DNA of 64,000 nt from positions 1-64,000 of the forward strand of contig NZ_JAAOXM010000016.1 of the NCBI RefSeq assembly GCF_011605345.1. The letters are read 5' to 3'. This DNA comes from Burkholderia sp. D-99. Lineage in GTDB: Bacteria; Pseudomonadota; Gammaproteobacteria; Burkholderiales; Burkholderiaceae. Below, in pieces: positions 19,129-26,858 of the stretch. The notes beneath the pieces were generated by a model. The model was not told the DNA's origin, did not search any database, and saw nothing but the letters and a program-made list of their open reading frames with translations. The first letter of the stretch is position 1; each line of letters opens with the position of its first letter. Both the position numbers and the translations under genes were made by a program.

Positions 19129-20631
19129 ATGAAAGCCAGCCTTCAACTCCGCCTGTCGCAACATCTGGCGCTGACACCCCAGCTACAGCAGTCGATCCGG
19201 CTCCTGCAGTTGTCGACGCTCGAATTGCAGCAGGAAGTCGCGATGGCCGTCGCGCAGAACCCGCTGCTCGAGAACGACGACGAATGGATCGCGAGCCCGC
19301 TGCGTGTCGCAGCGGACGGATCGTTGATCGCGCAGACGCCTCCCGCCCAGAACACCGAGCCCACTTCGACAAGCAGCAGTTCGTCGAGCGATCGCGCCGA
19401 ACGTGACGAGCCGGCCGGCGCGGACGAATACGACGGTTATGCATCCGGCGACGGCAACGACGGCCCGCAGTGGAACCTCGACGAATTCGGCCGCTCGAGC
19501 GGCGCGTCCGACGACGACGATCTCCCGCCGCTGCAGGTGCAGGAAGCGGCGACGTCGCTGCGCGACCACCTGTCCGCGCAGTTGCGCGTCACGCAGGCCG
19601 GCCCGCGCGATCGCGCGCTCGTGATGTTCCTGATCGAATCGCTCGACGACGACGGCTATCTGACCGCCACGCTCGACGAAGTGCTCGCCGACCTGCCGCC
19701 CGAGCTGGAGATCGACTGCGACGAACTGAACGCGGCGCTCGCGCTGCTGCACAGCTTCGACCCGGCCGGGGTCGGCGCCCGCTCCGCATCCGAATGCCTG
19801 AAGCTGCAGTTGCTGCGCCTCGATCCGTCCCCGACGCGCACGCTCGCGCTCGAGATCGTGTCGCAGCATCTCGAACTGCTCGCCGCCCGCGACTTCACGC
19901 GGTTGCGCAAGCACCTGAAGGCGAGCGACGACGCGCTGCGCGACGCACACACGCTGATCCGCTCGCTGGAGCCGTTCCCCGGCGCCGCATACGGCAGGGC
20001 CGAGGCCGACTACGTCGTGCCCGACATCATGGTGAAGAAGGCCGGCCAGGGATGGCTCGCGGAACTCAATCCGGAGGTCGTGCCGCGCCTGCGGATCAAC
20101 AACCTCTACGCGAACATCCTGCGCAACAGCCGCGGCGATCCGTCGGCCGGTTCGCTCAAGCAGCAGCTCCAGGAAGCACGCTGGCTGATCAAAAACATCC
20201 AGCAGCGATTCGACACGATCCTGCGTGTCGCGCAGGCTATTGTCGAGCGTCAAAAGAACTTCTTTGCGCACGGTGAAATTGCCATGCGCCCCTTGGTTTT
20301 GCGGGAAATAGCTGATACGCTGGGCCTACACGAGTCGACTGTCAGCCGTGTGACAACCGGGAAGTACATGCTGACCCCGTTCGGGACGCTTGAATTTAAG
20401 TACTTCTTCGGATCTCACGTCTCGACCGACACCGGTGGCGCCGCCTCGTCGACCGCCATCCGAGCCCTGATCAAGCAACTGATAGGAGCTGAAGACCCAA
20501 AATCGCCACTTTCGGATAGCCGCATTGCCGAGCTGCTGGCAGAACAGGGGTTCGTGGTCGCGCGCCGCACGGTTGCGAAATATCGCGAAGCCCTCAAGAT
20601 CCCGGCAGTCAATCTGCGAAAGTCTCTTTAG
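19129..20631 (+). CDS. rpoN: RNA polymerase sigma-54 factor
   Basis: A 500-residue sigma-54. The N-terminal activator-interaction region is Gln/Leu-rich (LQLRLSQHLALTPQLQQSI, residues 4-22, and LENDDEW near 47), followed by a 70-residue acidic linker. The core-binding and DNA-binding domains follow, with the RpoN box ARRTVAKYRE near residue 480 and the helix-turn-helix around residues 385-405 (LGLHESTVSRVTTGKY). ATG 19129 matches family N-termini; no Shine-Dalgarno precedes it. From about 20240 on, codon choice shifts to less GC-biased codons (ATA, CTA, CTT). Directly followed by hpf, as in many proteobacteria. Confidence 0.97.
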   Translation: MKASLQLRLSQHLALTPQLQQSIRLLQLSTLELQQEVAMAVAQNPLLENDDEWIASPLRVAADGSLIAQTPPAQNTEPTSTSSSSSSDRAERDEPAGADEYDGYASGDGNDGPQWNLDEFGRSSGASDDDDLPPLQVQEAATSLRDHLSAQLRVTQAGPRDRALVMFLIESLDDDGYLTATLDEVLADLPPELEIDCDELNAALALLHSFDPAGVGARSASECLKLQLLRLDPSPTRTLALEIVSQHLELLAARDFTRLRKHLKASDDALRDAHTLIRSLEPFPGAAYGRAEADYVVPDIMVKKAGQGWLAELNPEVVPRLRINNLYANILRNSRGDPSAGSLKQQLQEARWLIKNIQQRFDTILRVAQAIVERQKNFFAHGEIAMRPLVLREIADTLGLHESTVSRVTTGKYMLTPFGTLEFKYFFGSHVSTDTGGAASSTAIRALIKQLIGAEDPKSPLSDSRIAELLAEQGFVVARRTVAKYREALKIPAVNLRKSL

Positions 20632-20789
20632 GCCTGCTGCCTGCCCGGCGGCAGGCGTGTTCCGGCCACCGCGCACACGGGGAACAGGCCGGGCGACTTG
20701 TCAGCGATACGCCGCCACGTGCGGCACGGGCAAGTCGACCGGAGCGCCGCCTCGATGCGGCCGGGTGGTCACTCGCTTGGAGAAGCACT

Positions 20790-21149
20790 ATGAACCTGAA
20801 GATCAGTGGACATCATCTCGAAGTCACGCCTGCAATTCGCGAATACGTGATCACCAAGCTGGACCGGGTGCTACGGCATAGCGATCAGGTGATCGATGGC
20901 ACTGTGATCCTCTCGGTCGACAATCACAAGGAAAAGGACAAGCAGCAGCGCGCGGAAATCAACCTGCACCTGAAGGGCAAGGACATCTTCGTCGAAAGCG
21001 CGAACGGCAACCTGTACGCCGCGATCGATTTGCTGATCGACAAGCTGGATCGCCAGGTCGTCAAGCACATGGAGCGCCTGCAAACGCACGCGCACGACCC
21101 GATCAAGCTTCAACCGTCGATCGACCAGATCGAACTGCCGCCGCAGTAA
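20790..21149 (+). CDS. hpf: ribosome hibernation-promoting factor, short form
   Basis: A 119-residue HPF/YfiA-type protein (MNLKISGHHLEVTPAIREYV, basic surface in the middle) that binds the decoding centre of idle 70S ribosomes and promotes 100S dimers or protects inactive ribosomes. It lacks the C-terminal dimerisation domain of long HPFs. GGAGAAGC lies 6-10 bases before ATG 20790. It sits between rpoN and ptsN; a strong terminator follows, so ptsN probably has its own promoter. Confidence 0.93.
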   Translation: MNLKISGHHLEVTPAIREYVITKLDRVLRHSDQVIDGTVILSVDNHKEKDKQQRAEINLHLKGKDIFVESANGNLYAAIDLLIDKLDRQVVKHMERLQTHAHDPIKLQPSIDQIELPPQ

Positions 21150-21170
21150 CCTTCACCGCAACACACACGT

Positions 21171-21196
21171 CGCCCGGTTCGCCGGGCGTTTTTTTT
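21171..21196 (+). terminator. rho-independent terminator after hpf
   Basis: Perfect 7-bp stem CGCCCGG-TTCG-CCGGGCG with a stable TTCG loop followed by eight T. It ends the rpoN-hpf unit. Confidence 0.92.
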
Positions 21197-21258
21197 GCGA
21201 CTCCGCGCCCGTGGTGCAACCGGTCCGTCCGCACTGCGCCACGCACGCGGCTGTGCTC

Positions 21259-21264
21259 TATAAT
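21259..21264 (+). promoter_or_regulatory. candidate promoter -10 for ptsN-hprK-rapZ
   Basis: A perfect TATAAT lies about 60 bases past the hpf terminator; predicted transcription start about 21271. The -35 position (TGCGCC) is weak, so activation or an extended contact would be needed. A run of eight G follows in the 5' leader (134 bases to ptsN). Confidence 0.45.
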
Positions 21265-21404
21265 GTTCCGGTTATCGCCGGGGGGGGCGCTGGATGCGGT
21301 AGCTGCCTTGCAGGTTGCCGATGCCGAACGCCTTGATATCGCGGAACATGGATAATCAGTCTGCCGCCGCAAGGAGACCCCAGGCCGCCCAATCGCCTGC
21401 CAAC

Positions 21405-21860
21405 ATGAATCGCCTAGCCAAAATCCTGCCCATAGAGAACGTCGTCATCGACCTCTCAGTAACCAGCAAGAAACGCGTGTTCGAACAAGCCGGGCTGATG
21501 TTCGAGAATCAGAACGGCATCGCCCGCAGCACCGTCACGGACAACCTGTTCGCGCGCGAGCGCCTCGGCTCGACCGGGCTCGGCGAAGGTGTCGCGATTC
21601 CGCACGGGCGCATCAAGGGTCTCAAGCACCCGCTCGCCGCGTTCGTCCGGCTCGCCGATGCAATCCCGTTCGAAGCCCCCGACGGCCAGCCGGTCGGCCT
21701 CCTGATTTTCCTGCTCGTGCCCGAGCAAGCCACCCAGCAGCACCTCGAGATCCTGTCGGAAATCGCGCAACTGCTGTCCGATCGCGACGCGCGCGAGCGT
21801 CTGCACAACGAAACGGATATCGCCGAGTTGCATCGCCTGCTCACTCAGTGGCAACCTTGA
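21405..21860 (+). CDS. ptsN: PTS IIA-like nitrogen-regulatory protein
   Basis: A 151-residue EIIA-Ntr. The phosphorylated histidine is His67 in VAIPHGRIKG; the rest shows the mannitol/fructose-type IIA fold (LPIENVVIDL, LIFLLVPEQATQQHLEILSEIA). It relays phosphate from EI-Ntr/NPr and in other bacteria regulates potassium transport and sigma-54-related functions. ATG 21405 begins MNRLAKILP, matching the family; an in-frame codon at 21348 would add a Gln/Ala-rich N-terminal segment without a ribosome-binding site. Followed by hprK after about 130 bases. Confidence 0.93.
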   Translation: MNRLAKILPIENVVIDLSVTSKKRVFEQAGLMFENQNGIARSTVTDNLFARERLGSTGLGEGVAIPHGRIKGLKHPLAAFVRLADAIPFEAPDGQPVGLLIFLLVPEQATQQHLEILSEIAQLLSDRDARERLHNETDIAELHRLLTQWQP

Positions 21861-21991
21861 GTTGATCCGGGCGGATTATTTTCCCTTACGAGGCGGCGCA
21901 CGCCGCCGTCCAGGGCCGCCCGGCGCCGGCCCGGCATGGCGACGTCCGTCGCCGCGCGCATGCACCGGCCCATTGGAGTGACGGAGTAGTC

Positions 21992-22960
21992 ATGGATACG
22001 TCCAGCATCAACGCCCAGAGCATCTTCGACGACAACGCGGCCACGCTGAAACTGAGCTGGCTGACGGGGCATGAAGGCTGGGAACGCGGCTTTTCGGCCG
22101 ACACCGTCGGCAATGCAACCTCGAGCGCCGACCTCGTCGGCCACCTGAACCTGATCCACCCGAACCGGATCCAGGTGCTCGGCGAAGCCGAAATCGACTA
22201 CTACCAGCGCCAGACCGACGAAGACCGCTCGCGCCACATGGCCGAGCTGATCGCCCTCGAACCGCCGTTCCTCGTCGTCGCCGGCGGCGCTGCCGCCCCG
22301 CCCGAACTCGTGCTGCGCTGCACGCGCTCGTCGACCCCGCTGTTCACGACGCCGATGTCGGCCGCCGCGGTGATCGACAGCCTGCGGCTCTACATGTCGC
22401 GGATCCTCGCGCCGCGCGCGACGCTGCACGGCGTGTTCATCGACATCCTCGGGATGGGCGTGCTGCTGACCGGCGATTCGGGCCTCGGCAAGAGCGAACT
22501 CGGCCTCGAGCTGATCAGCCGCGGCCACGGCCTCGTCGCCGACGACGCGGTCGATTTCGTCCGACTTGGCCCCGATTTCGTCGAAGGGCGCTGCCCGCCG
22601 CTGCTGCAGAACCTGCTCGAAGTGCGCGGACTCGGCCTGCTCGACATCAAGACCATCTTCGGCGAAACCGCCGTGCGGCGAAAAATGAAGCTGAAGCTGA
22701 TCGTCCAGCTCGTGCGGCGCCCCGACGGCGAATTCCAGCGCCTGCCGCTCGAAAGCCAGACCGTCGACGTGCTCGGTTTGCCGATCAGCAAGGTCACGAT
22801 CCAGGTTGCGGCCGGCCGCAACCTCGCGGTACTCGTCGAGGCGGCCGTCCGGAACACGATCCTGCAGTTGCGCGGAATCGACACGTTGCGCGATTTCATG
22901 GATCGGCAACGACTCGCGATGCAAGACCCCGACAGTCAATTCCCCGGCAAACTCGTGTAA
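21992..22960 (+). CDS. hprK: HPr kinase/phosphorylase
   Basis: A 322-residue HprK. The N-terminal domain (about residues 1-130) precedes a P-loop kinase domain with GDSGLGKS at residues 161-168 and the C-terminal signature EVRGLGLLDIKTIFGE near residue 210. In Firmicutes HprK phosphorylates HPr at Ser46 for catabolite control. In proteobacteria the gene typically sits in the rpoN-ptsN-rapZ cluster, as here, and its role is less defined. A GGAG-type site (TTGGAGTGACGGAGTAGTC) precedes ATG 21992. A candidate HPr substrate domain with a conserved serine occurs in the nagF fusion at 52 kb. Confidence 0.95.
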   Translation: MDTSSINAQSIFDDNAATLKLSWLTGHEGWERGFSADTVGNATSSADLVGHLNLIHPNRIQVLGEAEIDYYQRQTDEDRSRHMAELIALEPPFLVVAGGAAAPPELVLRCTRSSTPLFTTPMSAAAVIDSLRLYMSRILAPRATLHGVFIDILGMGVLLTGDSGLGKSELGLELISRGHGLVADDAVDFVRLGPDFVEGRCPPLLQNLLEVRGLGLLDIKTIFGETAVRRKMKLKLIVQLVRRPDGEFQRLPLESQTVDVLGLPISKVTIQVAAGRNLAVLVEAAVRNTILQLRGIDTLRDFMDRQRLAMQDPDSQFPGKLV

Positions 22961-23035
22961 CCCGCACGCGCCGGCCACGCAACGCCGACGCGTCGAGCCG
23001 GTGCTATGATGAAACGTCAGGATTCTCTGCTTCCC

Positions 23036-23944
23036 ATGCGCATCGTCCTCATCACCGGCATCTCCGGCTCAGGCAAGTCCGTCGCGCTGAACGCGCTCGA
23101 AGACGCAGGCTATTACTGCGTCGACAACCTGCCGCCGCACGTGCTCCCCGAACTTGCCCGCTACCTCGCCGAGGATGGCCAGCACCGGCTCGCGGTCGCG
23201 ATCGACGCGCGCTCGAGCGCCTCGCTCGACGAAATGCCCGGCCTGATCCGCGAGCTGTCGCGCGAGCACGACGTGCGCGTGCTGTTCCTCAACGCGAGCA
23301 CCCAGTCGCTGATCCAGCGCTTCTCCGAAACGCGCCGCCGCCATCCGCTGTCCGGCTCGCTGTCGCACGATGCGGACGTCGGCCTGCTGTCGTCGCTCGA
23401 GGAAGCGATCGAGCGCGAACGCGACCTCGTCGCGCCGCTTGCCGAATTCGGCCACCAGATCGACACGAGCACGCTGCGCGCGAACGCGCTGCGTACGTGG
23501 GTCAAGCGCTTCATCGAGCAGAAGAACAACGACCTGATGGTGATGTTCGAATCGTTCGGCTTCAAGCGCGGCGTGCCGCTCGACGCCGACCTGATGTTCG
23601 ACGTGCGCGCGCTGCCGAATCCGTACTACGACCACGAGTTGCGCCCGCTCACCGGGCTCGACCAACCGGTCATCGCCTTTCTCGACGCACTGCCGATCGT
23701 CCACCAGATGATCGACGACATCCATGCGTTCCTGATGAAATGGCTGCCGCACTTCCGCGATGACAACCGCAGCTACCTGACCGTCGCCATCGGCTGCACG
23801 GGCGGGCAGCATCGTTCGGTGTTCATCGCGGAAACGCTCGCCGCGCGCCTTGCGCGCGAGGCGAACGTGATCGTGCGGCATCGTGACGCGCCAGTGGATG
23901 TCGACGCGTCGTCGCGGCTCGTCTCCGAGGTCGACCGACCCTAG
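23036..23944 (+). CDS. rapZ: RNase adapter protein RapZ
   Basis: A 302-residue P-loop protein. The Walker A motif is GISGSGKS at residues 8-15; the C-terminal domain contains TVAIGCTGGQHRSVFIAETLA near residue 245, typical of YvcJ/RapZ. In E. coli RapZ binds GlmY/GlmZ sRNAs and directs RNase E to glmS mRNA in response to glucosamine-6-P; RNA binding here is inferred from family only. The start at 23036 (MRIVLITG) was chosen over 23006 on family length. A TATGAT at 23005-23010 could be a promoter -10 of its own. Confidence 0.93.
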   Translation: MRIVLITGISGSGKSVALNALEDAGYYCVDNLPPHVLPELARYLAEDGQHRLAVAIDARSSASLDEMPGLIRELSREHDVRVLFLNASTQSLIQRFSETRRRHPLSGSLSHDADVGLLSSLEEAIERERDLVAPLAEFGHQIDTSTLRANALRTWVKRFIEQKNNDLMVMFESFGFKRGVPLDADLMFDVRALPNPYYDHELRPLTGLDQPVIAFLDALPIVHQMIDDIHAFLMKWLPHFRDDNRSYLTVAIGCTGGQHRSVFIAETLAARLAREANVIVRHRDAPVDVDASSRLVSEVDRP

Positions 23945-23971
23945 AGACGCACGCCCCAACGCCCGCGCGCC

Positions 23972-24607
23972 ATGTCCTCCCTATCGACCACCCTGATCGA
24001 CCTGCCGCTGTTTCCGCTGCACACGGTGCTGTTTCCGGGGGGCCTGCTCCCGCTCAAGGTGTTCGAGGCGCGCTATCTCGACATGTCCCGCGCGTGCCTG
24101 CGCGACGACGCGCCGTTCGGCGTGTGCCTGCTGAAGAGCGGGCCCGAAGTCGCGCAGGACGGTGCGGTGTCCGTGCCCGAGACCATCGGCTGCATGGCGC
24201 GCATCACCGAGTGCGATACCGGCGAATTCGGCATGCTCTATCTGCAGGCAATCGGCACGCAGCGTTTCGAGCTGCTGTCGTATCGCGTCGAAGGCAACGG
24301 GCTGCTGGTCGGCATCGCGGAGCCGCTGCCTGACGACATCCCGCTCGAAGGCGAGCAGACGCTCGCTCAATTCGGCTCGTGCGCCGAAGTGCTCGAGCGC
24401 ATCATCAACGCGCTGAAGAAGTCCGATCCGGAGAAAATGCCGTTCGGCGAACCGTTCCGCCTCGACGATCCAAGCTGGGTGTCGAACCGCCTCGCGGAGC
24501 TGCTGCCGCTCGACCTGCGCGCGCGGCAGAAGCTGATGGAGTTTCCGGACGTCGGCGCGCGCATCGATGCCGTGCACCACGTGCTCGACCGGCACGGCTG
24601 GCTATAG
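23972..24607 (+). CDS. LON peptidase substrate-binding domain protein
   Basis: A 211-residue stand-alone LON N-terminal (PUA-like) domain protein. It opens TLIDLPLFPLHTVLFPGGLLPLKVFEARY, the signature of the Lon substrate-recognition domain, but has neither the AAA+ nor the Ser-Lys protease domain. Homologues are widespread in proteobacteria and without firm function. It starts 27 bases after the rapZ stop on the same strand. Family assignment is safe; biochemical role unknown. Confidence 0.88.
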   Translation: MSSLSTTLIDLPLFPLHTVLFPGGLLPLKVFEARYLDMSRACLRDDAPFGVCLLKSGPEVAQDGAVSVPETIGCMARITECDTGEFGMLYLQAIGTQRFELLSYRVEGNGLLVGIAEPLPDDIPLEGEQTLAQFGSCAEVLERIINALKKSDPEKMPFGEPFRLDDPSWVSNRLAELLPLDLRARQKLMEFPDVGARIDAVHHVLDRHGWL

Positions 24608-24658
24608 CGCGCCCCGGACCTGTCGCTTCGCACGAAACTTCGGGGGACGTCCCTCAAG

Positions 24659-24803
24659 GGACTTCCTTCGGGATGGAAAACCGACGGTGGCCGGCGTTGT
24701 CTTGAGCGCCCCCAAGACCGCCACGTCGTGCCAGGCCTCCGAACGGACTTCCTTCGGCGCGGAAAACATCGGGCGGCCCCGCGTTTCCTTGAAAGCGCGC
24801 CCC
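24659..24803. repeat. imperfect direct repeat pair in intergenic DNA
   Basis: Two copies, starting at 24659 and 24745 (86 bases apart), share the pattern GGACTTCCTTCGG-N4-GGAAAAC, then CGG/GGG, GCGTT and TCTTGA-like blocks over about 55 bases. A weaker third match starts at 24616 (43 bases before the first). They fill the gap between the LON-domain gene and mutY. No coding potential recognised. Confidence 0.6.
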
Positions 24804-24813
24804 TCCCCCTTCG

Positions 24814-25920
24814 TTACAGCAGCGGCCCGCTCAGCGCATCGAGCAGCTTGCGCACGGGCGCCGGCACGCCGTACGCGTCGAGCCGGCTCAGCGGAACCCA
24901 GGCAGTGTCCGCATCCCGCGCACCCGACGGCAGGCCATCACCATCGGCCATGTCGCTCAGCCGCGGCTCGATCTCGAGCCGGAAATGCGTAAACGTGTGC
25001 GTGAGCGGCGCGAGCGGCACCGTGCCGCCGCCGCCGAAGCCCCGCGCGAGTTCCGCGAGCGCGGCGTCGCCGTCCGCTTGCGGCAGGCTCCACAGCCCGC
25101 CCCAGATGCCGGTCGGCGGCCGCCGCTCGAGCAGCACGGCGTCACCGTCGCGCAGCACGAGCATCCAGGTCTTGCGCGTCGGCACGGCCTTCTTCGGCCG
25201 CGCGGCCGGCAGTTCGCGCTGGCGGCCCGTCGATTGCGCGACGCAGTCGCCCGCGAACGGGCAACGCACACAATCGGGCTTGCCGCGCATGCACAGCGTC
25301 GCGCCGAGATCCATCAGCCCCTGCGTATACGCGCTCACGTCGGCCGCATTCGCGGCGTCGGGCAACAGCGATTCGGCGAGCGCCCACATGTCGTTCTCGA
25401 CCCGCTTCTCGCCCGGAAACCCTTCGACGCCGAACACGCGCGCAAGCACGCGCTTCACGTTGCCGTCGAGGATCGTCGCGCGCGCGCCGTAGGCGAACGA
25501 CGCGATCGCGGCGGCCGTCGAGCGGCCGATGCCCGGCAGTTCGGCCAATGCGTCGGGCGTTGCAGGAAATGCGCCGCCATGCTCGGCGACGACGACCTGC
25601 GCGCAGCGGTGCAGGTTGCGCGCGCGCGAGTAGTAACCGAGCCCCGCCCACAGCGCCATCACGTCGTCGGTCGGCGCGGCCGCGAGTGCGGCGACGTCCG
25701 GGTAGCGTTCGAGAAAGCGCGTGTAGTACGGGATGACGGTCGATACCTGCGTCTGCTGCAGCATGATTTCCGACAGCCAGATCCGGTACGGATCGCGAGT
25801 GTTCTGCCACGGCAGATCGTGGCGGCCATGCTCGCGCTGCCACGCGACCAGGCGTGTGGCGAACGTGCGGTGCAGCGGCGTGACGGGGAACGGAGCGGGG
25901 GCGATGCGGGGCGGCTTCAA
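24814..25920 (-). CDS. mutY: A/G-specific adenine DNA glycosylase
   Basis: A 368-residue MutY that removes adenine opposite 8-oxoguanine. The catalytic Glu lies in WLSEIMLQQTQV (about residue 50). The helix-hairpin-helix is ELPGIGRSTAAAIASF and the catalytic Asp is in ILDGNVKRVL. The [4Fe-4S] loop C-x6-C-x2-C-x5-C (CMRGKPDCVRCPFAGDC) is intact near residue 220. The C-terminal third is the MutT-like 8-oxoG recognition domain. It lies 24 bases downstream of mutM on the same strand, so the two GO-system glycosylases are probably co-transcribed. Confidence 0.96.
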   Translation of the reverse strand: MKPPRIAPAPFPVTPLHRTFATRLVAWQREHGRHDLPWQNTRDPYRIWLSEIMLQQTQVSTVIPYYTRFLERYPDVAALAAAPTDDVMALWAGLGYYSRARNLHRCAQVVVAEHGGAFPATPDALAELPGIGRSTAAAIASFAYGARATILDGNVKRVLARVFGVEGFPGEKRVENDMWALAESLLPDAANAADVSAYTQGLMDLGATLCMRGKPDCVRCPFAGDCVAQSTGRQRELPAARPKKAVPTRKTWMLVLRDGDAVLLERRPPTGIWGGLWSLPQADGDAALAELARGFGGGGTVPLAPLTHTFTHFRLEIEPRLSDMADGDGLPSGARDADTAWVPLSRLDAYGVPAPVRKLLDALSGPLL

Positions 25921-25944
25921 GTTATCTGATCTTGGAAAAAGGTT

Positions 25945-26772
25945 TCAACGCTGGCAGGTCGGGCAGAAATAAGTCGACCGTTGGCCCTGCACGATCTGGC
26001 GAATCGGCGTGCCGCATACGCGGCATGGCTGGCCCGCACGGTCGTAGACAAAGCAGTCGAGCTGGAAATAGCCGCTTTCGCCGTTGCTGCCGACAAAATC
26101 GCGCAACGTGCTGCCACCACGCTCGATCGCGTCGGCGAGCGTCGCGCGCACCGCATCGGCCAGCCGCTCGTAGCGCGGCAGCGAGACCTTGCCGGCGGCC
26201 GTCGTCGGCCGGATGCCGGCGCGAAACAGGCTCTCCGACGCATAGATGTTGCCGACGCCGACGACCATGTCGCCCGCAAGCAGCGCCTGCTTGACCGACA
26301 CGGTGCGGCCGCGCGTGCGCGCGTGCAGCAGCGCGCCGGTAAACGCCGGCGAGAACGGCTCGACGCCGAGGCTCGCGAGGAGCGGATGCGCATGCACGTC
26401 GCCCGCTTCGCGCGGGTGCCACAGCACCGCGCCGAAGCGGCGTGGATCGCGGAACCGCAGCACGAATTCGTCGAAGATCCAGTCGATGTGGTCATGCTTC
26501 GCGGCGACCGGTACGCCATCGGCGGGCAGCACGCGCAGCGTGCCCGTCATGCCCAGATGGACGATGAACCAGCCCGCATCGACCTCGAACAGCAGGTACT
26601 TGCCGCGACGCTCGACGGCGAGCACCTCGCGCGCGCGCAACTGCTCGGCGAGCCCTGCCGGCACGGGCCAGCGCAACATCGCGGTACGGACGTCGACACG
26701 CTCGACACGGCGGCCCGCGACAAAGGGCTCGATGCCCCGGCGCGTGACTTCGACTTCTGGCAACTCTGGCAT
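25945..26772 (-). CDS. mutM: formamidopyrimidine-DNA glycosylase
   Basis: A 275-residue Fpg/MutM. It begins MPELPEVEVTRRGIEP, giving the N-terminal Pro nucleophile and Glu after Met removal. The conserved Lys is in RRGKYLLFEVD (about residue 60) and the C-terminal zinc finger is CRVCG...FCPTCQ (about residues 248-272). It excises 8-oxoG and Fapy lesions with AP-lyase activity. ATG 26772 is required for Pro2; a longer in-frame form would destroy the active site. The upstream region (26773-26858) is shared with the divergent TPR gene and contains the inverted repeat ATTGT...ACAAT at 26812-26833. Confidence 0.97.
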   Translation of the reverse strand: MPELPEVEVTRRGIEPFVAGRRVERVDVRTAMLRWPVPAGLAEQLRAREVLAVERRGKYLLFEVDAGWFIVHLGMTGTLRVLPADGVPVAAKHDHIDWIFDEFVLRFRDPRRFGAVLWHPREAGDVHAHPLLASLGVEPFSPAFTGALLHARTRGRTVSVKQALLAGDMVVGVGNIYASESLFRAGIRPTTAAGKVSLPRYERLADAVRATLADAIERGGSTLRDFVGSNGESGYFQLDCFVYDRAGQPCRVCGTPIRQIVQGQRSTYFCPTCQR

Positions 26773-26858
26773 TGTTTGCGGGTCTGAGACTGGATTCACG
26801 ATCGTGCGTGTATTGTAGCGAGCGCGTTACAATCGGTTGAAACATCGAACGGATTTCC

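Noticed and set aside
21279..21288. Run of eight G in the ptsN leader as a phase-variation tract
   Set aside because: It lies outside coding sequence and away from the -10/-35 spacer, so a phase-variable effect is not supported.
26812..26833. ATTGT...ACAAT inverted repeat between mutM and the TPR gene as a regulator site
   Set aside because: Arms are only five bases and no matching regulator or second copy was found; kept only as a note.
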